Shown here: positions 50,706 through 61,186 of the stretch, piece by piece
How the letters are laid out: every line of letters begins with the position of its first letter
How positions within the stretch are numbered: the first letter of the stretch is position 1
Origin: Ferrovum sp. PN-J185
GTDB taxonomy: Bacteria; Pseudomonadota; Gammaproteobacteria; Burkholderiales; Ferrovaceae
Direction of reading: 5' to 3'
Assembly (NCBI RefSeq): GCF_001581925.1
Contig: NZ_LQZA01000001.1
Span: 248,001 to 312,000 of the forward strand
Length of the DNA stretch: 64,000 bases
Translations under genes and position numbers: made by a program
The notes under the pieces: model-generated
Databases searched by the model: none
The model's input: only the letters and a program-made list of their open reading frames with translations
Told to the model about the DNA's origin: nothing

Positions 50706-52418
50706 TTATACATGACACCAATGACTGATTTCGAGTTGTAGTTGGCTGCGACCATTCCAGTCGTTATTGCTGATGCGAAATAGTAGTTTTAGGTGAGAGG
50801 GGAGTGGATCACTGTAATTAAAATAAATACCTTGGTAGCGAACATTCCCCATACTTAATACTAATTTAGAATGTTTTTCGCCTACCGGCCTTTGTTCTAA
50901 AAGATCAAATTCTCCCAAAAAAAGTGGAGGTGGAAAGCCTTGTCCCCATACTTTTTCTTCGCAGTCTTGAGCGAGTGCAAGAGTGATTTGTTCTGCCTTC
51001 AATTCAGCGTCATAAAAAATAGTTTGTGTTAGAGAGTCTTCGTTTAACATTAGTCGCGCACTCTCTTCAAAGGCAACACAAAACTGTGCAAATTGATCTT
51101 TAAAAATACTTACTCCCGCTGCAGCAGCATGACCACCGAAACGTTCAATCATATTCGGGTATCGTTTGCTAATAATATCCAAGGCATCACGTAAATGAAA
51201 CCCAGATATACTTCGCCCTGAACCTCGAATAGTATGTTCTTCTGTGCTATTTGCGAAGGCAAAAACAGGTCGATGATGTTTCTCTTTTAAACGTGAGGCC
51301 ACGAGCCCAACCACACCTGGATGCCATTCATTATTGTATAGTGTAATGGTATATTGGTCTTTGATATCAATAAGTTCAAGCTGATCAAATGCAGTTTGTT
51401 GCATTTCCTCTTCAACCTGTTTTCTATCTTGATTAAAGTTATTTAATTGTTCAGCTAGCAACAGTGCATAGTCAGGTCGTTGAGTGATCAAACACTCAAT
51501 TCCAATAGTCATATCGTCCATACGTCCTGCAGCATTCACTCGCGGGCCTAGTGCAAATCCTAAGTCACTACTTTGCACCCGTTGAGGATTTTTGTTTGCC
51601 ACTTGAAATAAAGCCCTTATTCCAGGTTGCATCGTTCCTTGTCGGATACGTTTAAGCCCCTCATGAATGAGTAAACGATTGGTAGGATCTAACGGAGCCA
51701 GATCAGCAATACTCCCTAGAGCGACCAGGTCAAGTAACTGAGCAAGATTGGGTTGCTGTTGTTCGTTGACTAATCCGGCAGCTTTTAACTCGTGTCGAAC
51801 AGCCAACATGACATAGAAGATAACGCCAACACCTGCTAAAGCTTTGCTTGGAAAAGTACACAAGGGTTGATTAGGATTAACAATGGCAGTGGCATTTGGT
51901 AGTGTGTCACCAGGTAAATGGTGGTCGGTGATGATGACAGTAAGTCCCAATTGATTGGCGTAATCCACCCCAGATAGGCTAGCGATACCATTATCAACAG
52001 TAATTAACATCTCAGCATTTTTTTCTCGGGCAAGATCCACGACTTCAGGCGTCAGACCGTAGCCCATCGTCAACCTATTAGGTACCACATAATCTACTTT
52101 TGCTCCAAAAGAACGTAATGCTCGTATAGCCACAGCGCAAGCTGTGGCTCCGTCTGCATCGTAATCAGCCACAATAATGATTTGTTGTTGTTGTTGAATA
52201 GCGTTAACTAGAGAGTGACTAGCCTCATTGATACCCTTCAGTAATGACCAATGAGGTAAGTCTTTTAGATGATCTATCAGGTCTTCTTTTCCTTTGACTC
52301 CACGTTGCGCGTAAAGCTGTGCGATGAGTGGAGAGAGCCCTTTTTGGCTAGCGAGATTTTCTATTCTGACGGTATCAAAAGGTCTTTGTTTGAGTTGAGA
52401 TAATTGAATGGCGCTCAT
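50706..52418 (-). CDS. recJ: Single-stranded-DNA exonuclease RecJ
   Basis: 5'-3' ssDNA exonuclease of recombination and mismatch repair. 570 residues from ATG 52418. DHH-superfamily motifs: [30 protein letters not shown], and the DHHA1 motif GGHAAAAGV. Frame is open to 52472, but that start would overlap the upstream gene; 52418 fits the family N-terminus better. Followed after 31 bases by prfB. Confidence 0.95.
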   Translation of the reverse strand: MSAIQLSQLKQRPFDTVRIENLASQKGLSPLIAQLYAQRGVKGKEDLIDHLKDLPHWSLLKGINEASHSLVNAIQQQQQIIIVADYDADGATACAVAIRALRSFGAKVDYVVPNRLTMGYGLTPEVVDLAREKNAEMLITVDNGIASLSGVDYANQLGLTVIITDHHLPGDTLPNATAIVNPNQPLCTFPSKALAGVGVIFYVMLAVRHELKAAGLVNEQQQPNLAQLLDLVALGSIADLAPLDPTNRLLIHEGLKRIRQGTMQPGIRALFQVANKNPQRVQSSDLGFALGPRVNAAGRMDDMTIGIECLITQRPDYALLLAEQLNNFNQDRKQVEEEMQQTAFDQLELIDIKDQYTITLYNNEWHPGVVGLVASRLKEKHHRPVFAFANSTEEHTIRGSGRSISGFHLRDALDIISKRYPNMIERFGGHAAAAGVSIFKDQFAQFCVAFEESARLMLNEDSLTQTIFYDAELKAEQITLALAQDCEEKVWGQGFPPPLFLGEFDLLEQRPVGEKHSKLVLSMGNVRYQGIYFNYSDPLPSHLKLLFRISNNDWNGRSQLQLEISHWCHV

Positions 52419-52426
52419 ATTACTTG

Positions 52427-53296
52427 CTAAATTAAATGGGATAAAGGCTTTGGGCGTCGCCAAAAATACCAAGGAGAAATAGGATGTAATCGAATTTCTC
52501 TACTATTGGGGTGATCGGTGGCAAATAGTTGAATGATTTGGTTTGATTTTTTTAAGAATAGCAACAAATCTCTAAATAAACTGTTATCAAGTAACACTAA
52601 CTCCTTTGTCCATTTTTCCCAATCGCCATATGCAGCAGGCGCCTCCAAACTATCAATAATCTCATATTGGTTGATACTAAATTGAGTGAGGCTATCCCAA
52701 AACCATACACCTGAAATAGGTTTTTGACCTTTATCTTGTCGTTGTAGATTAACGCTATGATCATGACATAACATCTGTGCTTCATTAAATACTTGGCGCC
52801 AAAATGCAGCATTTTCGCCTTGAGGTAAATAATCTGAAATAGTTCTACCCGCTCGGTCAAGTGGATAAGTAGAGTGTTTTATTACTTCTTGTTGACTACC
52901 AATTAACCATTGGTTGTTATTGATTATAAAAAACTCAATGTGGTCAACTAAAAAATGATTGTTAAAGATGTTAACTAATGCCTGAGATTCTTCCATAGTG
53001 ATTGGAAAGGTATGGTGATCCATTAGGACTAAGCCATCACCTTCAATGTGTAGATGTATCGGTGAAGCCAGTAGCCAGTGTGTATAGCGTGAGCGAATTC
53101 CTGCTTTTTCTGCTTTAGATTGAGCGAGGCTGGTATGTGGTGGAGAGTGAGAAAACTGCTCTTTATTTATCCGTTTAGATAATGAGCGAATATCAGCGTT
53201 AGCCAATAATTTTTCTAGATGAGGTAAGCGAGGTATTTCTCCAGTAAATCTCTCCGGAATTAAGCCTGGCACAATATAAATAGGGTGGTGGTTCAT
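52427..53296 (-). CDS. RpfE-type conserved protein of unknown function
   Basis: 289 residues, no signal peptide or membrane helix. I connect it to the RpfE-type family mainly by context: it lies directly upstream of recJ-prfB-lysS, the order in the Xanthomonas rpf region. It begins with IYIVPGLIPERFTG and has a central WLLASPIHLHIEGDGLVLMD, seen in betaproteobacterial homologues annotated as RpfE or phosphoglycerate-mutase-like. No catalytic motif is evident. Divergent from lolC. Confidence 0.6.
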   Translation of the reverse strand: MNHHPIYIVPGLIPERFTGEIPRLPHLEKLLANADIRSLSKRINKEQFSHSPPHTSLAQSKAEKAGIRSRYTHWLLASPIHLHIEGDGLVLMDHHTFPITMEESQALVNIFNNHFLVDHIEFFIINNNQWLIGSQQEVIKHSTYPLDRAGRTISDYLPQGENAAFWRQVFNEAQMLCHDHSVNLQRQDKGQKPISGVWFWDSLTQFSINQYEIIDSLEAPAAYGDWEKWTKELVLLDNSLFRDLLLFLKKSNQIIQLFATDHPNSREIRLHPISPWYFWRRPKPLSHLI

Positions 53297-53313
53297 AATA
53301 TTTGTGTTAAAGG

Positions 53314-53343
53314 TTACAATGCATCATTTGTATTAAGTATAAA
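53314..53343 (+). promoter_or_regulatory. Possible promoter of lolC-lolD
   Basis: TTACAA (53314-53319), 18 bases, TATAAA (53338-53343). It would start transcription only a few bases before the GTG start, so the mRNA could be nearly leaderless. Confidence 0.3.
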
Positions 53344-53353
53344 GACTACCATC

Positions 53354-54601
53354 GTGCAACGTTTTGAACATATTGTAGGTTTGCGTTACACACGCGCTAA
53401 GCGTCGTAATCATTTTATTTCCTTTATCTCCATGATTTCTATGGCAGGCATTGGCCTTGGCGTTGCGGCTCTCATTATAGTGCTTTCTGTAATGAACGGA
53501 TTCCAAAACGAAATGCGTGATCGCATCTTGGGTGTTGCCTCGCACGTACAAATCTATGCTAACGAAGATACAGGGTTATCTCATTGGCAAGAAATCATGT
53601 CTCAAACTACCACAATACCTCATGTTACTGCGGCAGCACCTTATATTATGGGACAGGGCATGCTAACCAGTGATAATCATGCTCAAGGGGCTATTATACG
53701 CGGTATTTTGCCTACCCAAGAGGCGACAGTTGCTGATCTTGGGCAGCACATGAAAGTTGGTAGCCTCGATAATTTGAAAGCGGGTCAATTTGGTGTGGTT
53801 ATTGGCAGTGCGTTAGCCGATCATTTACATGTCAATATGGGCGATAAAGTGATTTTGATAACTCCTCAAGGGCAGGTTACTCCTGCAGGAATGTTGCCGC
53901 GTTTAAAGCAATTTACGGTGGTTGGGATTTTTAGCGTTGGGATGTACGAATATGATAGTGGCCTTGCTCTCATTCAGTTAAACGATGCGCAAAGACTATT
54001 TCGTTTGGGTGAAGATGTTTCAGGTATTCGCTTAAAACTCGATAATTTAATGCTAGCGCCAAACATTGCCAATCAATTGGTAAAAACGCTACCTATTGAT
54101 GCCTGGGTTAGCGATTGGACCAGAGAGCATGCTAATTTATTTAGAGCCGTAGCCATTGAGAAGAATGTGATGTTCATTATTCTTTTACTGATTGTTGCGG
54201 TAGCTGCATTTAATATCGTTTCAACTCTTGTTATGGCAGTGACTGATAAGCAAGCGGATATTGCAATTCTTAGAACACTGGGCGCCTCCTCACAAAGTAT
54301 TATGCAAATTTTTATCATTCAAGGAGCATTAATCGGATTAGTGGGTACCTTGGGAGGGATGGTGTTTGGAGTAATTATTGCCTTAAATATCCATACTATT
54401 GTACCTTTTATTGAACACTTGTTTGGTGTTCATTTCTTATCCCCGCAAGTGTATTTTATCTCCGAGCTTCCTTCGCAATTGGAGTGGTCGGATGTGTTGA
54501 CAATTGCCATTACCTCTTTTGTATTAACGCTGATAGCCACACTGTATCCCAGTTATCGTGCCTCTAAAATCCAACCTGCGGAGGCCTTACGTTATGAGTA
54601 A
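53354..54601 (+). CDS. lolC: Lipoprotein-releasing system permease LolC/E
   Basis: Inner-membrane subunit that releases lipoproteins to LolA for transport to the outer membrane. 415 residues from GTG 53354, chosen because [16 protein letters not shown] aligns with the family N-terminus; an ATG further upstream adds an unrelated extension. One N-terminal membrane helix, a periplasmic domain (about 45-260) and three C-terminal helices (FtsX fold). A single gene before lolD suggests a LolF-type homodimer rather than separate LolC and LolE. Confidence 0.93.
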   Translation: MQRFEHIVGLRYTRAKRRNHFISFISMISMAGIGLGVAALIIVLSVMNGFQNEMRDRILGVASHVQIYANEDTGLSHWQEIMSQTTTIPHVTAAAPYIMGQGMLTSDNHAQGAIIRGILPTQEATVADLGQHMKVGSLDNLKAGQFGVVIGSALADHLHVNMGDKVILITPQGQVTPAGMLPRLKQFTVVGIFSVGMYEYDSGLALIQLNDAQRLFRLGEDVSGIRLKLDNLMLAPNIANQLVKTLPIDAWVSDWTREHANLFRAVAIEKNVMFIILLLIVAVAAFNIVSTLVMAVTDKQADIAILRTLGASSQSIMQIFIIQGALIGLVGTLGGMVFGVIIALNIHTIVPFIEHLFGVHFLSPQVYFISELPSQLEWSDVLTIAITSFVLTLIATLYPSYRASKIQPAEALRYE

Positions 54602-55280
54602 TCAGGTTATTTTAGATGTCCGTCAGTTAAGTAAGGAATTTGTTCAGGGACAAAATCGAATTGAAGTCCTAAAAACAATCAGTTTTCAGGTTAGTTCGGG
54701 TCAACACGTAGCTATTATTGGCGCCTCAGGTAGTGGGAAAAGTACGTTACTACATCTATTAGGTGGGTTAGATCGTCCATCAACGGGTGAGGTCATTCTT
54801 GAAGGTCAAGCACTGTCTCGATTAACGGATAAAGAGATAGGGGCTATTCGTAACAAGAAGTTAGGTTTTGTCTATCAATTTCATCATCTGTTGCCAGAAT
54901 TCAGCGCCCTTGAAAATGTTGCTATGCCTTTATGGATTGGGCGAGTTGATCGACATGTCAGTGAGGAGCGTGCAACAGCAATGTTAGAGGCGGTGGGGTT
55001 GGGACATCGTTTGACTCATCGCCCAGCTGAACTCTCAGGAGGAGAAAGGCAACGCGCCGCTGTAGCAAGGGCTTTGGTCAATCAACCACGTTTGGTGTTA
55101 GCAGATGAACCAACTGGTAACCTTGATCGCCATACGGCTGAAGGGGTATTTGATGTGATGTTACAACTGAACCGTGAAACGGGTTCTTCATTGATCATGG
55201 TTACCCATGATTTAGAATTAGCCTCACGCGCAGACTGTCAGTACCGTTTGTTAGATGGGGAATTGGTACAAGAAAAATAA
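54594..55280 (+). CDS. lolD: Lipoprotein-releasing system ATP-binding protein
   Basis: ABC ATPase powering lipoprotein release with LolC. 228 residues. Walker [11 protein letters not shown]-loop [20 protein letters not shown] signature [15 protein letters not shown], Walker [13 protein letters not shown], and H-loop TH. The LolD-type FHHLLPEF is present. ATG 54594 chosen, with GGAGG nine bases upstream; it overlaps lolC by eight bases. Confidence 0.95.
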   Translation: MSNQVILDVRQLSKEFVQGQNRIEVLKTISFQVSSGQHVAIIGASGSGKSTLLHLLGGLDRPSTGEVILEGQALSRLTDKEIGAIRNKKLGFVYQFHHLLPEFSALENVAMPLWIGRVDRHVSEERATAMLEAVGLGHRLTHRPAELSGGERQRAAVARALVNQPRLVLADEPTGNLDRHTAEGVFDVMLQLNRETGSSLIMVTHDLELASRADCQYRLLDGELVQEK

Positions 55281-55318
55281 CAATAATTCAGTTATTAAGT
55301 TGGCATAATAAAGTCATG

Positions 55319-55337
55319 CTTTCAGTTATACTGAAAG
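55319..55337 (+). promoter_or_regulatory. Hairpin in the lolD-relA gap
   Basis: CTTTCAG (55319-55325), TTATA loop, CTGAAAG (55331-55337), perfect seven pairs. It contains TATACT (55327-55332), which could be a relA -10, and ends in AAAGGAG. Whether it is a weak terminator or a leader element cannot be told. Confidence 0.3.
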
Positions 55338-55358
55338 GAGTTATTTTGGACAATTATT

Positions 55359-57536
55359 ATGGTTTCAAGGACCCATACACCTCATTATCTTGATCGATCC
55401 CAGGGTATTGCTATTCTGGAATTAGGTGGGCGTTATGGGCAACACGAAACCCATCTGATTGAAAAAGCTTTTCAGCTTACTGTTGAGGCAGAATCAGTAG
55501 ATGATGACGCGTCTCTTCCTACTTTACAAAAAGCCTTGAGTGTTGCTCGTTTGCTCAGTGATATTGAAGCTCATCCTGTATGCATCATTGTGGCTTTATT
55601 ACGGGCACTTCCTTGGCAAAGACTTGAAAAAATGTCACTTCGAGAAGAGTTTGATACCGAAGTTCATACTATTATTCATGATTTACATCGCATTGATCAA
55701 ACAATCGCAGCCATTCAGGATCTTCCACATAACGCTCAACATGACCAACAACGATTAGAGGGAGTAAGAAAGTTATTGTTAGCCATGGCACAAGACATTC
55801 GAGTGGTGATTGTGGCATTGGCAGAACAAGTCTGGTTAATGCGTATAGTCAGTGAACTCGATACGCAAGACCAACTTAATCGAGCCCATCAAACGATGGA
55901 CTTATATGCCCCACTGGCTAATCGTTTGGGTGTATGGCATTTAAAATGGGAGTTAGAGGATTTATCATTTCGTATCCTTGAGCCCGCTACTTATAAGGCT
56001 ATTGCAAAGCGTCTAGACGAAAAATTGGTTGATCGTGAACGTTATATCAATACCGTTATTCACACTCTTGAAAATGAATTGAAAGAAGCGGGTATTGAGG
56101 CAACTGTTCAAGGGCGTCCTAAGCATATTTATAGTATCGTAAAAAAAATGCGCTCTAAAAATTTAGACTTTGAAAATCTATATGATGTTAGAGCCTTAAG
56201 AGTAATCGTAAAAGAAATACGAGATTGCTACACCGTATTAGGGCTTGTTCATCATCTTTGGGTTCCTATCTCAGGAGAATTCGATGACTATATTGCAAGG
56301 CCTAAAGGAAATTTCTATCGCTCACTTCATACGGCTGTAATTGGTCCTGAAGATAAGGCATTAGAAATTCAGATTCGTACTGAAGAAATGCATAGGGATT
56401 CAGAGCTTGGGGTAGCTTCGCACTGGCGTTACAAGGAAGGATCAAATAAAGCAGACAGACGATTTGATGAGAGAGTGGCCTGGTTAAGACAAATGCTTGC
56501 TTGGCAGTATGAAGTGGCATTGTCAGGAACACATAAAGAAATGGCTCCTTCTTTGGATGATGTCATTTATGTATTTACTCCTCAAGGACGGGTAATCGAT
56601 TTACCTCGTGGCGCCACACCAGTTGATTTTGCTTACCATGTTCATACGGATTTAGGGCATCGTTGTCGCGGTGCGAAGGTAGATGGGCAAATTGTTAATC
56701 TTAACTATCCTCTTGATAATGCGCAGCGTGTTGAAATTATTACTGTAAGGCAAGGTGGCCCAAGTCGTGATTGGTTAAATCCTGAGTATGGATATCTTAA
56801 AAGCCCACGTGCTTTAGCAAAAGTACGCCATTGGTTTAAACAGCTCCATCAAGAAGAGGATATTGCTCAGGGACGAATTATTTTTGAAAAAATCGTTCAT
56901 CGAGTCGGAAAAACGCAGCCCAATAGCGAGCGTTTAGCTCAACAAGCGGGTTATACGCGAGTAGAAGATTTTTTGATTGGTCTTGCCAGAGGTGATATCT
57001 CTCAACACCAAGTTGAACTTCAGTTGATACCTGAAGTCGCTGAAGCGCCACTGACTGCTGATCAATTTATTCATAAAGAGCTCGCTCAGCAGGATTCAAG
57101 TGGGGTGTTGGTACTGGGAGTGACTAATATTGCCACTTTCTTTGCCAAGTGTTGTAAACCTGTACCACCAGAACCTATTGTTGGCTTTGTCACCCGAGGT
57201 AGGGGGGTCAGTATTCATCGAGCAAATTGTCGCAGTTTGGCTGCCTTAACAGCTACCCAATGGCAGCGTATGATGCCTGCCCAATGGGGGAAGACCACAG
57301 ATGGGCTATACAGTGTCGATGTTGTCGTCGAAGCCCAAGACAGGCAGGGGTTGTTACGCGATATTTCTGAAGCGTTTACCCGAGAGCATATTAATGTTAC
57401 TGCAGTAAATACATTATCGCGCGGTGCACAGGCGCATATGAAATTCACAGTGCAAATTCATAGTTTAGAACAACTAGCTCGTGCCCTTAAAATTGCTATA
57501 ACAATTAAAGGTGTGACGCAGGCTTATCGTCAGTAG
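55359..57536 (+). CDS. relA: (p)ppGpp synthetase RelA
   Basis: Stringent-response enzyme making (p)ppGpp on stalled ribosomes. 725 residues. The N-terminal hydrolase domain lacks the HD metal pair (the matching stretch reads SDIEAHPVCIIVALL), so it is probably inactive. Synthetase domain: RPKHIYSIVKKM, and EFDD at 307-310, the RelA-type acidic motif (SpoT has basic R-x-K-D). TGS domain (VFTPQGRVIDLPRGATPVDFA) and C-terminal ACT domain (VVEAQDRQGLLRDISEAFT). Its end overlaps the convergent esterase by 32 bases. Confidence 0.95.
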   Translation: MVSRTHTPHYLDRSQGIAILELGGRYGQHETHLIEKAFQLTVEAESVDDDASLPTLQKALSVARLLSDIEAHPVCIIVALLRALPWQRLEKMSLREEFDTEVHTIIHDLHRIDQTIAAIQDLPHNAQHDQQRLEGVRKLLLAMAQDIRVVIVALAEQVWLMRIVSELDTQDQLNRAHQTMDLYAPLANRLGVWHLKWELEDLSFRILEPATYKAIAKRLDEKLVDRERYINTVIHTLENELKEAGIEATVQGRPKHIYSIVKKMRSKNLDFENLYDVRALRVIVKEIRDCYTVLGLVHHLWVPISGEFDDYIARPKGNFYRSLHTAVIGPEDKALEIQIRTEEMHRDSELGVASHWRYKEGSNKADRRFDERVAWLRQMLAWQYEVALSGTHKEMAPSLDDVIYVFTPQGRVIDLPRGATPVDFAYHVHTDLGHRCRGAKVDGQIVNLNYPLDNAQRVEIITVRQGGPSRDWLNPEYGYLKSPRALAKVRHWFKQLHQEEDIAQGRIIFEKIVHRVGKTQPNSERLAQQAGYTRVEDFLIGLARGDISQHQVELQLIPEVAEAPLTADQFIHKELAQQDSSGVLVLGVTNIATFFAKCCKPVPPEPIVGFVTRGRGVSIHRANCRSLAALTATQWQRMMPAQWGKTTDGLYSVDVVVEAQDRQGLLRDISEAFTREHINVTAVNTLSRGAQAHMKFTVQIHSLEQLARALKIAITIKGVTQAYRQ

Positions 57537-58200
57537 TGTTCATGATTTTTTTAAGCCATTGCCCAATTAGTTGAATTTCTTCATAACATACAGAGTGACC
57601 CATCACATAATGATGCCATTCAAGAGTACAACCTTGTTCTCTGAGATAGTCTGCAGCCTGTCTACCAAGGCTAATTGGCACTACATTATCTGCAGTACCG
57701 TGCACCATTAGAATAGGAGTGTTTTTATTGGTGTCTATGACAGGTGGATGGTTATCTACTTGGGGTAGGTAAGTGGATAAGGCCATGAATCCTGCCAGAG
57801 CTTTGCTAGTGTGAGTAGCTAGAGTTAAAGTGATTGCTCCCCCTTGCGAGAAGCCAGCAATAATAATATGTTTGCTATCAATCCCTTGTTGAATTTGTTC
57901 ATCGATTAAGGTTTCAATAGCCCTTGCGGACTGAGTAACCCCCTGAAAATCAATTTGACGATTAAGTCCATCAAAAGCAATGTCATACCAAGCACGCATA
58001 ACCATACCATGATTGATGGAAACTGGGCGTTGTGGAGCATGAGGAAACACAAAACGAATAGTATGGTTATCTGGTAATCCAAGCTCATTTACAATAGGAG
58101 CAAAATCATAACCATCTGCACCAAGACCATGTAACCAAATTACGCACCATTGAGCAGTACTAGAGGGTTCAATAACATGGCAATCTAGATTAATACTCAT
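57505..58200 (-). CDS. Phospholipase/carboxylesterase-family serine hydrolase
   Basis: Cytoplasmic alpha/beta hydrolase (Abhydrolase_2). 231 residues. Oxyanion region WLHGLGADGYDF; nucleophile S118 in GFSQGG; D171 in HGTADNVVP; H202 in GHSV. Substrate unknown; relatives hydrolyse short acyl esters or acyl-thioesters. Starts on the last base of the mog stop (TAATG). Confidence 0.9.
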   Translation of the reverse strand: MSINLDCHVIEPSSTAQWCVIWLHGLGADGYDFAPIVNELGLPDNHTIRFVFPHAPQRPVSINHGMVMRAWYDIAFDGLNRQIDFQGVTQSARAIETLIDEQIQQGIDSKHIIIAGFSQGGAITLTLATHTSKALAGFMALSTYLPQVDNHPPVIDTNKNTPILMVHGTADNVVPISLGRQAADYLREQGCTLEWHHYVMGHSVCYEEIQLIGQWLKKIMNTTDDKPASHL

Positions 58201-58772
58201 TATTGACCGCTCCCTGGGCGTTGTGCTGATTTAGGGCGGAACACATTGATGGTATTGGGACGAGAGAGTAAATAAGGCCCACCAATCAAATCAATACAAT
58301 AGGGAACTGCAGCGAAAATTCCATCTAAGGTTTCTTTAATTGCCTTGGGTTGCCCGGGGAGATTAATAATCAGTGATGAGCCACGTATTACCGCAACTTG
58401 TCGAGACAAAATTGCAGTGGGAGTATATTGTAAGTTGTTACGTCTCATTTGTTCCCCAAAACCATCTAGTACTTTATCGGCCACACGCAAAGTAGCTTCA
58501 GGGGTGACATCACGTTTTGCAGGACCTGTGCCGCCCGTTGTTACAATAAGAGAGCAGTGTTTGGTATCCGCAAGCTCAATTAAGGTATGCTCGATGACAG
58601 CTTGTTCGTCAGCAATGAGTCTACTTTCAAAATGAATGGGGTTTTCAAGAGTATTTTCAAACCATTCGTGTAGGGCGGGTAGCCCCTTATCCTCATAGAC
58701 ACCGGAAGAGGCTCGGTCACTAATCGAGAGAATACCGATGGTGATCGGTTCAAAATCAGTTTTGGTCGTCAT
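58200..58772 (-). CDS. mog: Molybdopterin adenylyltransferase
   Basis: Adenylylates molybdopterin before molybdenum insertion. 190 residues. MogA/MoaB fold motifs: IGILSISDRASSGVYEDKG, TTGGTGPAKRDVTPEA, and INLPGQPKAIKETL. SISDRASSG and the length fit MogA rather than MoaB. It is flanked by darP and the esterase, both overlapping it. No other molybdenum-cofactor gene is in the window. Confidence 0.93.
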   Translation of the reverse strand: MTTKTDFEPITIGILSISDRASSGVYEDKGLPALHEWFENTLENPIHFESRLIADEQAVIEHTLIELADTKHCSLIVTTGGTGPAKRDVTPEATLRVADKVLDGFGEQMRRNNLQYTPTAILSRQVAVIRGSSLIINLPGQPKAIKETLDGIFAAVPYCIDLIGGPYLLSRPNTINVFRPKSAQRPGSGQ

Positions 58773-59274
58773 GATCTATATGTATTGTGTGTTGGGTAAG
58801 TTGTTCGAGAATTAAGCGATACAATTGACGAAATGAACGTGGTGGTTTTTGTGCTTGATGTTCTTTAATCGCATTCATAGCCAGTTGCCTTAACTGTGTC
58901 CTATCTGCCTCTGGGTGGGCTTCACAGAACTGATCGAGTTGGCGGATATCCTCAATAATTTTTTGACGCCATTGTTCAGCTAAATGTTGTAGGGCTACAG
59001 CTTCCCTGGATACCCCTTTTAATTGATCGAGATAGGCTATAAGTGGCTCTGGATCAACCTCTCGCATAAGTTTACCAATATATTGCAATTGTCGACGAAT
59101 AGCACCATGCGCCTTGAAAGTTTTAACATCCAACAACGCTTTTTCGAGTGTTTCAGGTAAGGCTAGGTGTTTGATCTTATCCTGGCTTAATTGGGATAAA
59201 GCTTCACCCAAAGCCTGCAGGTCGTGCATTTCACGCTTACGTTGTGATTTACTGATTGGTTCGTCTAAAGACAC
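58756..59274 (-). CDS. darP: Ribosome-associated protein DarP (YjgA)
   Basis: DUF615 protein that helps late assembly of the 50S subunit. 172 residues, helical and charged. Family features: PISKSQRKREMHDLQALGEAL at the start, IRRQLQYIGKLMREVD in the middle, and a C-terminal RSFRQLYRLI. Located beside pmbA, its usual divergent neighbour. Overlaps the mog start by 17 bases. Confidence 0.92.
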   Translation of the reverse strand: MSLDEPISKSQRKREMHDLQALGEALSQLSQDKIKHLALPETLEKALLDVKTFKAHGAIRRQLQYIGKLMREVDPEPLIAYLDQLKGVSREAVALQHLAEQWRQKIIEDIRQLDQFCEAHPEADRTQLRQLAMNAIKEHQAQKPPRSFRQLYRLILEQLTQHTIHIDHDDQN

Positions 59275-59314
59275 GGTTTTTCCCAGGCGATGCTAATCTT
59301 GATATGATACCGGA

Positions 59315-59343
59315 TTGAGGCTAAGAGAGTAAGCCGTTAGACT
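59315..59343 (+). promoter_or_regulatory. Predicted promoter of pmbA
   Basis: TTGAGG (59315-59320), 17 bases, TAGACT (59338-59343), in the 98-base gap divergent from darP. Confidence 0.5.
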
Positions 59344-59372
59344 GTATTAATAAAGGTAAAAAGAGCTGTCCT

Positions 59373-60728
59373 ATGGATTCTGTGATGAATAATAAAAGTT
59401 TTTCTAATACCCCCGAGCATTTGTCTGAGCTCGTTGAGGAAGCACTAAAGCAAGCGAAAGCCAACGGTGCGACAGCGGCTGAGGCCGATGTCAGTGAAGG
59501 TTTTGGCTATTCGGTGACAGTAAGGTTAAAAGAAGTTGAGACAATTGAGTACAATCGCGATAAAGACTTAAGCGTTACTGTTTACTTTGGTCAAAAGAAA
59601 GGACATGCCAGTACTTCCGATCTCTCTCTAAGTGCGTTAAAAGATACCGTAAATAAAGCTACTACCATAGCAAAATATACTGCCGCAGATGAGTACGCAG
59701 GTCTTGCTGATGCAGCTTTATTTGCCAAGGCACCATTTCCAGATTTAAATTTGTACCATCCTTGGAATTTACCTGTAGATGAGGCTGTGACTCTCGCTAA
59801 ACGTTGTGAAGAGGAAGCCCTAAAAGTTGATAAGGAAATACATAACTCAGAAGGTGCGACAGTCTACACGCAAGAATCCCAATTTGTTTATGGTAACTCG
59901 GCAGGATTTCTAGGTGGCTTTAGTGGCTCGAGTCATGGCATCAGCTGCTCGGTTATTGCTGGGGTTGATAGCAATATGCAACGCGATTATTGGTACACCA
60001 CAGCTCGCGATGCCAAAGATATGGATAGTCCTGAAAAGGTAGGTCATGAAGCAGGGATAAGAACTGTTAGACGGTTGAATGCAAGACGAGTGAAAACCTG
60101 TAAGGTGCCCGTTTTATTTGACGCCACATTGGCTTCAGGTTTGTTAGGCCATTTTGTGGGTGCGGTTAGCGGCGGGGCTCAATATCGGAAGTCTTCTTTT
60201 TTACTGAATAGTCTTGATAAGGCAGTGTTTGCTCCACAAATACAAATTATTGAAGATCCTTTAATTTTAAAAGGACTTGCCAGTACCTCTTTTGATGATG
60301 AGGGAGTACAAACAACTCGTCGTCAGGTCGTTAAAGACGGTGTATTACAAGGCTATTTTTTAAGTAGTTACTCAGCACGTAAATTGGGTTTGCAAACAAC
60401 GGGCAATTCTGGTGGAAGTCACAATTTGATTATCCAACCTTTTGGCGGATCGTTTGAGGATCTACTTAAGCAAATGGGAACGGGGTTATGGGTGACTGAA
60501 TTATTAGGTCATGGTGTTAATTCCGTAACTGGAGATTATTCACGAGGAGCCGCTGGTTTTTGGGTAGAAAATGGCCAAATACAATTTCCGGTACAAGAGG
60601 TTACTATCGCCAGTAACCTTAAAGATATGTTCAAGCAAATTATTGGAGTAGGAAACGATATATTAATTAGAGGATCAAAAATCACTGGTTCAATTCTAAT
60701 TGAAAACATGACAGTGGCTGGTGAATAA
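59373..60728 (+). CDS. pmbA: Metalloprotease-related protein PmbA (TldE)
   Basis: Partner of TldD in a heterodimeric peptidase that degrades unfolded peptides and matures microcins. 451 residues. The PmbA subunit has no HExxxH, as expected. Family blocks: VRLKEVETIEYNRDKDLSVTVYFG, VLFDATLASGLLGHF, DDEGVQTTRRQVVKDGVLQGYF, and the C-terminal GNSGGSHNLII and LLGHGVNSVTGDYSRGAAGF. MDSVMNN offers two nearby ATG starts. Confidence 0.95.
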   Translation: MDSVMNNKSFSNTPEHLSELVEEALKQAKANGATAAEADVSEGFGYSVTVRLKEVETIEYNRDKDLSVTVYFGQKKGHASTSDLSLSALKDTVNKATTIAKYTAADEYAGLADAALFAKAPFPDLNLYHPWNLPVDEAVTLAKRCEEEALKVDKEIHNSEGATVYTQESQFVYGNSAGFLGGFSGSSHGISCSVIAGVDSNMQRDYWYTTARDAKDMDSPEKVGHEAGIRTVRRLNARRVKTCKVPVLFDATLASGLLGHFVGAVSGGAQYRKSSFLLNSLDKAVFAPQIQIIEDPLILKGLASTSFDDEGVQTTRRQVVKDGVLQGYFLSSYSARKLGLQTTGNSGGSHNLIIQPFGGSFEDLLKQMGTGLWVTELLGHGVNSVTGDYSRGAAGFWVENGQIQFPVQEVTIASNLKDMFKQIIGVGNDILIRGSKITGSILIENMTVAGE

Positions 60729-60742
60729 CTAAGGATTAATGT

Positions 60743-61186
60743 ATGAAATGCCCATTCTGCGGTACGCTTGATTCGCAAGTTATTGACTCACGAGTGAATG
60801 AGTCTGGTGACAGTGTACGCCGTAGACGTCGTTGTGTTGGTTGCAATAAGCGTTTTACGACCTATGAAATGGCTGATGTTCGCTATCCTCAAATTGTCAA
60901 ACAAAATGGTAAACGTGAGGATTTTTCAATTGATAAAATCCGTTCGAGTTTTTTGCGCGCATTGCACAAGCGCCCTGTCTCCGCTGAGTTACTTGATGAG
61001 GCCGTCAACCGAATTAATCAAAAATTACTTGCTCAAGGCGAACGGGAAATTCAATCTTTACGGGTTGGGGAAATGGTGATGGAAGAATTAAGGCGTCTTG
61101 ATAAAGTAGCCTATATTCGTTTTGCGTCTGTATATCGTAGTTTCCAAGATGTTGATGATTTTAGGGATGTCATTCGTGATCTCTAA
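60743..61186 (+). CDS. nrdR: Transcriptional repressor NrdR
   Basis: Represses ribonucleotide reductase genes in response to ATP/dATP. 147 residues. N-terminal zinc ribbon: C3, C6, C31 and C34 (KCPFCG ... [13 protein letters not shown]). ATP-cone domain follows ([20 protein letters not shown]-like region). Directly before ribD, a conserved pairing. No NrdR box or nrd gene is visible here. Confidence 0.96.
   Translation: MKCPFCGTLDSQVIDSRVNESGDSVRRRRRCVGCNKRFTTYEMADVRYPQIVKQNGKREDFSIDKIRSSFLRALHKRPVSAELLDEAVNRINQKLLAQGEREIQSLRVGEMVMEELRRLDKVAYIRFASVYRSFQDVDDFRDVIRDL

Noticed and set aside
50675-50721. Longer prfB start in the second frame
   Set aside because: It lies upstream of the frameshift site, has no RF2-like sequence and would bypass the regulated first frame.
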